The notes beneath the pieces are model-generated. The model did no database searches. It was not told where the DNA came from and saw only the letters and a program-made list of their open reading frames with translations. The position numbers and the translations under genes were made by a program. A stretch of 25,549 nucleotides of DNA, from the NCBI GenBank assembly GCA_029945495.1, contig JAQSCR010000391.1, forward strand, positions 1 to 25,549, read 5' to 3'. How positions within the stretch are numbered: position 1 is the first letter of the stretch; each line of letters opens with the position of its first letter. Below are positions 1-7,471 of the stretch, in pieces. Source of the stretch: Pseudolabrys sp. (GTDB lineage Bacteria; Pseudomonadota; Alphaproteobacteria; Rhizobiales; Xanthobacteraceae).

Positions 1-165
1 CGCACTCGGGAGGCCTCGGGTAGCCGTCCGGGCCCACTACGGGGCTCTGCCTTTGATGGCTGGACGCGGTGCGGACGAAGGCGGGCGAAAGCCGGCCGGA
101 TCGGGGTCCCAGGAGGGACCCGTCCACGCCCGGAAGCTACGGCCCCGGGGACAGAAAAGCCGCTC

Positions 166-241
166 GTGGCGCGCCGAGAGGCGCCGCGCATCCCGGTCGG
201 GTGCGCGCACTTGCTAAAGGTCGCGCCTCGCGGCGCGCCAC
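166..241. repeat. Long near-perfect inverted repeat (extended hairpin)
   Basis: Arms 166-184 and 223-241 are 19 nt each and complementary at 18 of 19 positions. The intervening 38 nt contain a second nested stem: CGCGCA at 185-190 with TGCGCG at 202-207, and CCCG at 192-195 with CGGG at 198-201. The whole element can fold into one rod of about 29 base pairs. A separate 7-bp hairpin (243-261, CCCTCGA, 5-nt loop, TCGAGGG) follows at once and has no U-tract. Pairing this long is far beyond chance. A REP/BIME-type mobile palindrome or a structured transcript are the main readings. Confidence 0.7.
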
Positions 242-339
242 ACCCTCGATATTTTCGAGGGACACGGAAAGGGAAGGCGGCCTGCCCGGGGCCTCAAACA
301 ATACGGGCGATGACGCATGCGCGCTATTTGCCTCCCTCT

Positions 340-367
340 CTTGCCCGCACTCGATCCGGTCTATAAT
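340..367 (+). promoter_or_regulatory. Sigma-70-like promoter of gcdH
   Basis: A perfect TATAAT lies at 362-367. A weak -35-like CTTGCC at 340-345 is 16 nt upstream; the alternative TTGCCC at 341-346 gives a 15-nt spacer. Transcription would begin near 374 and give a leader of about 40 nt before the ATG at 416. The -10 is strong and the -35 is poor. Confidence 0.5.
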
Positions 368-415
368 GACGACCGCAAGATTTCCGTCAGGGAAAGTTCC
401 CCAGGAGTGTTTCTA

Positions 416-1633
<1,218 letters not shown>

Positions 1634-1642
1634 TGTGACGCT

Positions 1643-1668
1643 GTCGTCCCCGCGAAGGCGGGGACGAC
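1643..1668. terminator. REP-like palindrome, probable bidirectional terminator
   Basis: A perfect 11-bp stem (GTCGTCCCCGC) with a GAAG loop lies ten bases after the gcdH stop and just before the stop of the convergent hydrolase. Only weak T or A tracts flank it. The CCCCGCGAAGGCGGGG core resembles a palindrome I associate with alphaproteobacterial intergenic regions, so it may be both a repeat unit and a shared terminator. Confidence 0.65.
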
Positions 1669-1673
1669 TTAAA

Positions 1674-2522
1674 CTAAACCGCAATCGCCTGCGTCTGTTT
1701 CGCCAATTCCACCACGCGCCTGGTCATCGCGCTGTCGGGATCGGTCAGCGGATCGAGCACGGTGAAATGGTTCGTGCCGGCGATTTCCTCGTAGCGTGTC
1801 TGCGCGCCGCTCTGCCGCCAGCCGTCGGCGATGATCCTGCTCTGGCGCAGAAACTCAGCTGATTCGATGCCGCCGACGACGGCGTCTAACTTGCGCCCAG
1901 TCGGCACCTTCCAATATAGTGGCGACACATCGTGCGCGGTCTTGTCGGTCAGCTTCAGGTCGGCATTGACCGAAATTTTGGTCAGCGGCGCCAGATCGAA
2001 CACGCCGGAAATCGCGTAAGCCGCCGGCACCAGATCGTCCGGCGCATCGGGGTCGAGCGCCTTCCACCGCGTCGCCGCCATGCAGGCGGCGAGATGGCCG
2101 CCGGCCGAATGGCCATAGACCATGATGCGCTTCTTGTGCGTGCGCCACAGCAACAGGCAGGCGGCGCGCATCTGCTCGATGATGGTGGCGATCGACACGG
2201 TCGGCGCCAGATCGTAGCCGACGACCGCGACCGTCACGCCGTGCGCGTTGGCGCCCTTCGCCATCTGGCTGAACATTTTGGGATCGAGCGCGCGCCACCA
2301 GCCGCCGTGAATGAACATCGCGAGCGGCGCGACGGCCGCCGCCGGCTTGCCCGGAAACAGGTCGATGGTCTGGCGCGGCGAGGGGCCGTAGGAGATGCCG
2401 AGTTGCGCGCCCGGCGACTGCGCCCGGTAGGCCGCGGTTTCAGCGTTCCAGCGCTCGAAGATGGCCGGATGTTCCGGCACGCGGGCGCGGTTGTCGTATT
2501 CTTTTTCGTAGTCGATGGGCAT
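1674..2522 (-). CDS. Alpha/beta hydrolase (esterase, kynurenine-formamidase-like)
   Basis: The 282-residue product has the alpha/beta-hydrolase signature. The oxyanion-hole motif is HGGWW (72-76) and the nucleophile elbow is GHSAGG with Ser139. The likely catalytic His252 is in GTNHFTVLDPL; the acidic member is less certain, perhaps Asp213. There is no signal peptide or membrane segment, so it should be cytoplasmic. The HGGWW and VVGGIESAEF patterns resemble the carboxylesterase/kynurenine formamidase branch, but the substrate cannot be read from sequence. The ATG at 2522 has AGGA about 9 nt upstream. The gene converges on gcdH with only the REP hairpin between them. A role in tryptophan breakdown beside gcdH is possible but speculative. 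Confidence 0.85.
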   Translation of the reverse strand: MPIDYEKEYDNRARVPEHPAIFERWNAETAAYRAQSPGAQLGISYGPSPRQTIDLFPGKPAAAVAPLAMFIHGGWWRALDPKMFSQMAKGANAHGVTVAVVGYDLAPTVSIATIIEQMRAACLLLWRTHKKRIMVYGHSAGGHLAACMAATRWKALDPDAPDDLVPAAYAISGVFDLAPLTKISVNADLKLTDKTAHDVSPLYWKVPTGRKLDAVVGGIESAEFLRQSRIIADGWRQSGAQTRYEEIAGTNHFTVLDPLTDPDSAMTRRVVELAKQTQAIAV

Positions 2523-2617
2523 CGCGGAATTCCTGTTGGCTCCGCACCTTCGCGCATGCGGCGCGGCGGGGCAAGGGACGTGCGCGGCCTAACGGAATGC
2601 GCTAGAGTTTGCCCATC

Positions 2618-3103
2618 ATGTCGTCCATCGCAAAATCCCTGCTCGTGCCCGTCGACGGCCGCCAGTCGGAGGTAGCGCTGTCGGTTGCGCGCGGCTCCGC
2701 GCGCCTGCTGCACGCGCATGGTTTCAGCGTGGTGAGCGAACTGTCATTGCCGTCCGGCCGGCGCGCCGATCTGGTGGCGCTCGATAGCGGCGGCACAATC
2801 TGGATCGTCGAGATAAAATCCTCGGTCGCCGATTTCCGCGCCGACCAGAAGTGGCAGGACTACCGTGTCCATTGCGACCGGCTGTTCTTCGCCACGTCGC
2901 AGGATGTGCCGTGCGAGATCTTTCCGCCCGACACCGGGCTTATCGTAGCGGATCACTTCGGCGCCGAATTCCATTGCGAGGCGCCGGAGCATCGCCTGCC
3001 GGCGGCGACGCGCAAGGCGATGCTGCTGCTGTTTGCCCGCGCCGCCGCAATGCGATTGCAGTCGCTGGTCGATCCGGCCGGGCCTTATGGCGACGTCGGC
3101 TAG
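2618..3103 (+). CDS. mmcB: MmcB family DNA repair protein (PD-(D/E)XK nuclease-like)
   Basis: This 161-residue protein matches the alphaproteobacterial MmcB family (DUF1052), named for a role in mitomycin C resistance and assigned to DNA damage repair. The core looks like a PD-(D/E)XK nuclease: GRRADLVAL supplies Asp51, and WIVEIKSS supplies Glu65 and Lys67. The stretch around RADQKWQDY is also characteristic. The reading frame opens at a TTG at 2609, but the ATG at 2618 gives a natural N-terminus; neither has a strong ribosome binding site. Its stop is only 3 nt from the stop of the convergent secreted-protein gene, and I see no terminator between them. No LexA box was evident upstream. Confidence 0.87.
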   Translation: MSSIAKSLLVPVDGRQSEVALSVARGSARLLHAHGFSVVSELSLPSGRRADLVALDSGGTIWIVEIKSSVADFRADQKWQDYRVHCDRLFFATSQDVPCEIFPPDTGLIVADHFGAEFHCEAPEHRLPAATRKAMLLLFARAAAMRLQSLVDPAGPYGDVG

Positions 3104-3106
3104 GAA

Positions 3107-3553
3107 TTACCCGGCCTGACATTCCTTGATGCGGCCCTTGAATTCCTTGGTCGCGCCCGCGTGCGAGATCTTGAGAACATAGCGTCCGGCATATTTTTCG
3201 GTCTTGCCGTTAAGCTGCGCGATAATCGTCAGATTGACGTTCTGCTTCGCCGCCTCGTCGCCCACCTCGATCTGCAAACGCAAATCGTCCCCTTGAATCC
3301 ATTGCTGGATCAGGTCGATGCGTCCGAAGGCGATGTTGGGAACGGCGAGCTTGATCGCCGCCGGCTTGATGTCGATGCTGCTAACCTGGATCTGTTGAAT
3401 GGGCCCGGAGCGTGAGGCAATCGCTTCGAGTTCGAACTTGAGATTGGCGTCGTCGATCGCGCAATCCACGTTCGCCGACGCCGAAGCCTGCGCCGTCATC
3501 AGCAGCAGAGTAACGATACCGGAAACGAAGCGCGCTGAGGGTCTCGGCCTCAA
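3107..3553 (-). CDS. Small secreted protein of unknown function, coupled to actR
   Basis: I do not recognise the family. From the TTG at 3553 the product is 148 residues. It has a basic N-terminus (MRPRPSARF), a hydrophobic core and an AxA-type cleavage site near residue 27 (QASASA), followed by a mature domain of about 120 residues with alternating beta-strand-like segments. Two cysteines, Cys31 and Cys145, lie near the ends of the mature chain and could form a disulfide in the periplasm. The TTG overlaps the actR stop (TTGA), and AAAGGG lies 7 nt upstream inside actR, so translation is probably coupled to the response regulator. The open frame extends further into actR, but a longer start would bury the signal peptide. 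Confidence 0.72.
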   Translation of the reverse strand: MRPRPSARFVSGIVTLLLMTAQASASANVDCAIDDANLKFELEAIASRSGPIQQIQVSSIDIKPAAIKLAVPNIAFGRIDLIQQWIQGDDLRLQIEVGDEAAKQNVNLTIIAQLNGKTEKYAGRYVLKISHAGATKEFKGRIKECQAG

Positions 3554-4128
3554 CGCGGGGCCCTTTTGGCCAAAATCCGTTGTAGCGTCCGGCGGTGCAT
3601 GTTCAGCCGGCGCGCGGTTTCCGAAACATTGCGGCCGCATAGTTCGTAGATGCGCTGGATGTGCTCCCAGCGCACGCGGTCGGCCGACATCGGATTTTCC
3701 GGCGGCTCGATCTTGGTGTTCTCGTGCGCGAGCAGGGTGGCCAGCACGTCGTCGGCATCGACCGGCTTTGCCAGATAGTCGACGGCCCCCAGCTTCACCG
3801 CATTCACGGCGGTGGCGATGTTGCCGTAGCCGGTGAGGATGATACCGCGCGCGTCCGGCCGGCGGCGCTTGAGCGCCGAAATAACGTCGAGCCCGTTGCC
3901 GTCGCCGAGCCGCATGTCGACCACGGCGAAAGCCGGCGCCGCGCGCTCGACCTGCAATAGCCCATCGGCGACCGACTCGGCGGTGGTCACGGTAAAGCCG
4001 CGCTGCTCCATCGCCTTGGCCAGTCGCTGCAGAAACGAGCGATCGTCCTCGACGATCAGAACCGTCCGCTCGCCGGTGTAATCGACGGCGATCGGCGCTT
4101 CGATGGTCTCGTTGGTCGCTATGTCCAC
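3550..4128 (-). CDS. actR: ActR/PrrA/RegA family redox response regulator
   Basis: This is the cytoplasmic DNA-binding partner of the redox-sensing kinase ActS. In related bacteria it controls respiration, carbon and nitrogen fixation and acid tolerance. The 192-residue product has a receiver domain (about 22-138) with acidic pocket Asp28/Asp29, phospho-acceptor Asp71 in VVDMRLGDGNGLD, Thr99 and Lys121 (AKPVD). A proline-bearing linker and a short Fis-type helix-turn-helix follow (VSETARRLNMHRRTLQRIL, about 168-186). Size and layout match RegA/PrrA closely. It lies 84 nt downstream of actS on the same strand and seems to have its own promoter. A small secreted-protein gene overlaps its stop by 2 nt. 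Confidence 0.95.
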   Translation of the reverse strand: MDIATNETIEAPIAVDYTGERTVLIVEDDRSFLQRLAKAMEQRGFTVTTAESVADGLLQVERAAPAFAVVDMRLGDGNGLDVISALKRRRPDARGIILTGYGNIATAVNAVKLGAVDYLAKPVDADDVLATLLAHENTKIEPPENPMSADRVRWEHIQRIYELCGRNVSETARRLNMHRRTLQRILAKRAPR

Positions 4129-4153
4129 GTTTTTGGCCCGTTTTTCCTGGAGA

Positions 4154-4190
4154 ACACGATCATTCTATCGTGTAAATTCCATATAAACAA
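4154..4190 (-). promoter_or_regulatory. Candidate actR promoter with inverted repeat over the -10
   Basis: On the minus strand a -35-like TTGTTT (4185-4190) is separated by exactly 17 nt from a -10-like TAGAAT (4162-4167). An inverted repeat with 7-bp arms (ACACGAT at 4154-4160, ATCGTGT at 4167-4173) covers the -10. It could be an operator, or simply a hairpin between actS and actR. A repeat of this size alone is not statistically rare; its position is the argument. Confidence 0.45.
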
Positions 4191-4212
4191 ATGCCGGCTG
4201 ACTGCGGCAAAT

Positions 4213-5532
4213 TCAAGTCGGCGCGAAGCTCAAGAGCCGTTCGAATTCATGGCGGTTCCAGCGCAAGGTCACGAGGGCGCCGCGATCGGGAGCGGCGCGG
4301 TTGGCGAAGCTCAATGTCGCGCCGGAGCGCTCCAGCAGGGTCTTGGCGATGAAAAAGCCGAGCCCCAGCCCTGTCGCCTCGTCGTCGTCCTTGCCCGGCT
4401 TGCGGCGGCGGCTGGTGACATAGGGCTCGCCGATGCGGGCGAGAATGTCGGACGCAAAGCCCGGCCCGTCGTCGCTGATCGCCACCTCGATCGTGTCACT
4501 GTCCCATTGTGCCACCACCTCGACGCGCTCGCGCGCGAAGTCGACGGCGTTCTCCAGCAGATTGCCGAGCCCGTATAGAATTGCCGGATTGCGCGCGCCG
4601 ACCGGTTCGTCGCTGCGATCGTCGGGCACGCTGACGTCGATGCTGACGCCGAAATTGCGGTGTGGCGCCACCACTTCCTCGATCAGCGAGGTCAGCGGCG
4701 TGCGGTCGAACGGCTCGCCACTCGACGACAGCTCGGTCAGCTTGGCGAGAATATCGCGGCAGCGCGTCGCCTGCGAGCGCAGCAGCCGCACGTCCTCGCC
4801 ATGCGGCGCGCCGGCAGGAATTGCATTCTCCAGTTCCTTGGCGATCACCGAGATGGTCGACAGCGGCGTGCCGAGTTCGTGCGCGGCGGCGGCGGCCAGT
4901 CCGTCGAGCTGCGAGAGATGCTGCTCGCGCGTCAGCACCAGTTCGGTGGCGGCCAGCGCGTCGGCGAGCTGGCGCGATTCCTCGGTGATCTGCCAGGCGT
5001 AGACGCCGATGAATCCGATCGCCAGCAGGATCGAGAGCCAGACCCCCATCATGTAGATCGGCGGCAGCCGCAGCGGATCGTCGTCGTCCCACGGCAGCGG
5101 GTAATGCACGAACACCAGCACGGTGGCGCAGGCCACCGCGAAGGCCCCGAGCATGATCGTGAAGCGCGGCGGCAGCGCCGTCGCCGACAACAGCACCGGC
5201 CCGAGAAACAGGAAGGCGAACGGATTCTGCAGGCCGCCGGTCAGGAAGATCAGCACCGCCAGTTCGGCGATGTCGAAGGCCAGCAGCCAAGCGGCGCGGT
5301 CCGGCTCCAGGCGCTGCGTCAGATGGAAGCGCAGCCGCAGCGCGATGTTGAGCCAGGCCGACAGCGCGATCACGGCGAGGCACGCCCAGATCGGCAGCGG
5401 GAAATCGAGTCCGATATAAACCACCAGCACGGCGGTGCTCTGGCCGATCACCGCAAGCCAGCGCAGCCGCACCAGCGTATCGAGGCGCACGTTGCGGCGG
5501 GGGTGACGGTCGGCAAGGCCAAGGGCGGGCAT
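4213..5532 (-). CDS. actS: ActS/PrrB/RegB family redox-sensing histidine kinase
   Basis: This inner-membrane kinase senses the redox state of the quinone pool and phosphorylates ActR. The 439-residue product starts with about six hydrophobic segments (roughly residues 25-180). The quinone-binding heptapeptide GGLQNPF (99-105, family GGxxNPF) lies between segments 3 and 4. The dimerisation/phospho-acceptor helix has His218 in AAAHELGTPLSTI. Cys258 in ATRCRDILA matches the redox-active cysteine of RegB (Cys265). The catalytic domain shows an N box (NLLENAVDFA), DDGPGF and GLGLGFFIAK. I chose the ATG at 5532. The frame is open to a TTG at 5568, but those bases form a good -35, so the message may be leaderless. 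It is divergent from an ABC exporter. Confidence 0.94.
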   Translation of the reverse strand: MPALGLADRHPRRNVRLDTLVRLRWLAVIGQSTAVLVVYIGLDFPLPIWACLAVIALSAWLNIALRLRFHLTQRLEPDRAAWLLAFDIAELAVLIFLTGGLQNPFAFLFLGPVLLSATALPPRFTIMLGAFAVACATVLVFVHYPLPWDDDDPLRLPPIYMMGVWLSILLAIGFIGVYAWQITEESRQLADALAATELVLTREQHLSQLDGLAAAAAHELGTPLSTISVIAKELENAIPAGAPHGEDVRLLRSQATRCRDILAKLTELSSSGEPFDRTPLTSLIEEVVAPHRNFGVSIDVSVPDDRSDEPVGARNPAILYGLGNLLENAVDFARERVEVVAQWDSDTIEVAISDDGPGFASDILARIGEPYVTSRRRKPGKDDDEATGLGLGFFIAKTLLERSGATLSFANRAAPDRGALVTLRWNRHEFERLLSFAPT

Positions 5533-5539
5533 GGGCGCG

Positions 5540-5568
5540 AGTGTAGCGGGTATGGCGCAGGCCACCAA
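5540..5568 (-). promoter_or_regulatory. Candidate actS promoter, possibly leaderless transcript
   Basis: On the minus strand TTGGTG (5563-5568) and TACACT (5540-5545) are separated by exactly 17 nt. The -10 ends 7 nt before the ATG at 5532, which would place the transcription start at or within a base or two of the start codon. No Shine-Dalgarno sequence precedes that ATG, which fits a leaderless message. Confidence 0.42.
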
Positions 5569-5670
5569 TCGCGCACATCGTCACGCCGGAGGGTTTAGCG
5601 GGACAATCGCATGGGGTCTTGCGCACGAGGTCTTGCGCTTCCCGTGGCGGAGGATCAAATCTGGGCCATC

Positions 5671-6429
5671 ATGGACGCGTCTTCTGCAATCCCCGCCATC
5701 GCCGTCGAAAACCTGGTCAAACGCTATAAAGCGGCGACCGCCGTCGACGGCATTTCATTCCGGCTACCGGCCGGCACCGTCACCGGCCTGCTCGGCGGCA
5801 ATGGCGCCGGCAAGACCACGACCATCGCCATGATCATGGGCCTGGTCGCCCCCACCGCCGGCACGGTGTCCGTGCTGGGGGCACAGATGCCCAAACAGCG
5901 TTACCGCGTGCTGCACCGAATGAATTTCGAGAGCCCCTATGTCGACATGCCGATGCGGCTAACCGTGCGGCAGAACCTGTCGGTGTTCGCGCAGCTTTAT
6001 GCCGTGCGCGACGCCGCCGGCCGCATCGCCAATCTTGCCGCCGATCTCGACCTCACTGAGTTTCTCGATCGCCCGGCCGGCAAGCTGTCGGCGGGACAGA
6101 AGACGCGCGTCTCGCTCGCCAAGTCGCTGCTCAACCGGCCGGACGTGCTGTTGCTCGACGAGCCGACTGCCTCGCTCGATCCCGATACCGCCGATTGGGT
6201 GCGGGCGCGGCTCGAGCGCTATCGCGCCGAGACCGGCGCCACCATTCTGCTCGCGTCGCACAACATGAACGAGGTCGAGCGCCTGTGCGAGCGCGTCATC
6301 ATCATGAAGAAAGGCCGTATCGAGGACGACGATACGCCGGCGCGCCTGCTGGCGCGCTACGGCCGCGAGACTTTGGAAGAAGTGTTTCTCGACGTTGCGC
6401 GCGGACGTGATCGCGAGGCGGCGTCATGA
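5671..6429 (+). CDS. ABC exporter ATP-binding protein
   Basis: This is the nucleotide-binding subunit of an ABC-2-type exporter. The 252-residue product has Walker A GGNGAGKTT (42-50), signature LSAGQ (139-143), Walker B LLLDEPTASLD (160-170) and H-loop His197 in ASHNMNEVERL. The region around FESPYV (86-91) replaces the usual Q-loop pattern. The open frame reaches back to an ATG at 5611. I prefer 5671 because MDASSAIPAIAVENLVKRY gives a natural domain start, although its GGAGG (5648-5652) is rather far upstream, so the start is uncertain. The stop lies in an ATGA where the partner permease would normally begin, but a REP element follows and the permease starts at 6577. The substrate is unknown; the family is the NodI/CcmA/daunorubicin-exporter type. 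Confidence 0.9.
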   Translation: MDASSAIPAIAVENLVKRYKAATAVDGISFRLPAGTVTGLLGGNGAGKTTTIAMIMGLVAPTAGTVSVLGAQMPKQRYRVLHRMNFESPYVDMPMRLTVRQNLSVFAQLYAVRDAAGRIANLAADLDLTEFLDRPAGKLSAGQKTRVSLAKSLLNRPDVLLLDEPTASLDPDTADWVRARLERYRAETGATILLASHNMNEVERLCERVIIMKKGRIEDDDTPARLLARYGRETLEEVFLDVARGRDREAAS

Positions 6430-6442
6430 ACGGCACTCTCGT

Positions 6443-6554
6443 GTCCCGGCCAAGCGAGCGGAGCGAAGCGCGAGCCGGGACCCAGCTTGCTTTGAAGAAA
6501 GCTGGATCCCGGGTCTGCAGCGCACCACGAAGGCGTGCTGCGCTGCGCCCGGGA
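6443..6554. repeat. REP-type palindromic element inside an ABC operon
   Basis: Three consecutive stems fill 112 nt. The first is GTCCCGGC (6443-6450) with GCCGGGAC (6474-6481). The second is a 12-bp stem with one mismatch, GGGACCCAGCTT (6477-6488) with AAGCTGGATCCC (6499-6510), around a short loop. The third is TCCCGGG (6507-6513) with CCCGGGA (6548-6554), with inner arms TGCAGCGC and GCGCTGC. The arrangement is typical of dispersed palindromic repeats in Bradyrhizobium-like genomes. It separates the ATPase from its permease and could act as an mRNA-stability or attenuation element. Confidence 0.75.
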
Positions 6555-6576
6555 AACGTCGGAAGAGGGGAGAGCC

Positions 6577-7395
6577 ATGGCTAGCGCTCACTCCACCTTC
6601 GAATTCTCGCTCAACCGCGTTGCCGCGATGGTGCGGCGCTATTGGTATCTGTTGATCTCGTCCTGGCCGCGCCTCTTGGACTTGGTCTACTGGCCGACCG
6701 TGCAGATGCTGATGTGGGGATTTCTCCAGACCTACGTTGCGAGCAATTCCGGTTACTTCGCCAATGCCGCCGGCGTCTTTATCGGCGCGGTGCTGCTGTG
6801 GGATATTCTATTCCGCGGTCAGCTCGGCTTCTCGATTTCGTTTCTCGAGGAAATGTGGGCGCGCAATCTCGGCAACCTGATGATGTCGCCGTTGCGCCCG
6901 GCCGAGTTCATCTCGGCGTTGATGATCATGAGCATCGTGCGGCTGTCGATCGGCATGATCCCGGTGACGTTTCTCGCCATCGCCTTCTTCGGCTTCAATC
7001 TGTGGTCGATGGGGCTGGCGTTGGCCGCCTTCTTCGTCAATCTGATCCTGACCAGCTGGACGATCGGCATCTTTGTCGCCGGCCTGCTGCTGCGCAATGG
7101 CATGGGCGCCGAGAGCATGGCCTGGACCATCATGTTTCTGTTCCTGCCGCTCACCTGCGTCTACTACCCGGTGGCCGTGCTGCCGCATTGGCTGCAATAC
7201 GTCGCCTGGAGCCTGCCGCCGACCTATGTGTTCGAAGGCATGCGCGCGCTTCTGATCGACCATGTGTTCCGCAGCGACCTGATGCTCGAGGCGCTGGCCT
7301 TCAACGTCGTGCTGTTCGGCGGCGCGGTATTCGCCTTTTTGAAGCTGCTGGAGAGCGCCCGGACCCAGGGCTCGCTGCTGCAAGGGGCCGACTAG
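6577..7395 (+). CDS. ABC-2 type exporter permease
   Basis: This is the membrane subunit of the exporter encoded with the ATPase just upstream. The 272-residue product has about six hydrophobic spans (near 36-55, 62-80, 110-137, 143-172, 183-201 and 240-256). Its C-terminal motif PLTCVYYPVAVLPHWLQYV, followed by LPPTYVFEGMRA, is typical of ABC-2/NodJ-like permeases. The ATG at 6577 has a purine-rich GAGGGGAG just upstream. The frame is open to 6535, but that part lies in the REP element and is not expected to be translated. The exported substrate cannot be inferred; lipids, polysaccharide or drugs are all possible in this family. Confidence 0.88.
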   Translation: MASAHSTFEFSLNRVAAMVRRYWYLLISSWPRLLDLVYWPTVQMLMWGFLQTYVASNSGYFANAAGVFIGAVLLWDILFRGQLGFSISFLEEMWARNLGNLMMSPLRPAEFISALMIMSIVRLSIGMIPVTFLAIAFFGFNLWSMGLALAAFFVNLILTSWTIGIFVAGLLLRNGMGAESMAWTIMFLFLPLTCVYYPVAVLPHWLQYVAWSLPPTYVFEGMRALLIDHVFRSDLMLEALAFNVVLFGGAVFAFLKLLESARTQGSLLQGAD

Positions 7396-7471
7396 GTGCC
7401 TAAGGGCATGTATTCACACATCTTTTTATGGCGTAACCCGAATCGAACGACTTGTGCGTTAAGTTGACGGT

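Larger units (their letters stand above)
1..415. other. Non-coding, highly structured leader region
   Basis: No convincing gene lies in this 415-base stretch. The short open frames across it are rich in Arg, Gly, Pro and Ala and look like by-products of GC-rich palindromes. The region holds a 7-bp hairpin at 104-121 (GGGTCCC, 4-nt loop, GGGACCC), a very long hairpin at 166-241, a 7-bp hairpin at 243-261 and the gcdH promoter near 340-367. The segment at 58-66 is also roughly complementary to 121-130, which would enclose the first hairpin. It may be a dispersed intergenic repeat of the Hyphomicrobiales or a structured RNA; I do not recognise a named RNA family. Confidence 0.6.

Noticed and set aside
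1..265. RNase P RNA or tmRNA in the structured region
   Set aside because: The conserved core sequences of these RNAs, as I know them, are not present.
5572..5595. RegA/ActR binding-site-like sequence (GTGACGATGTGCGCG on the minus strand)
   Set aside because: It matches only part of the published-type consensus and lacks the GNCGC half, so I do not claim autoregulation.
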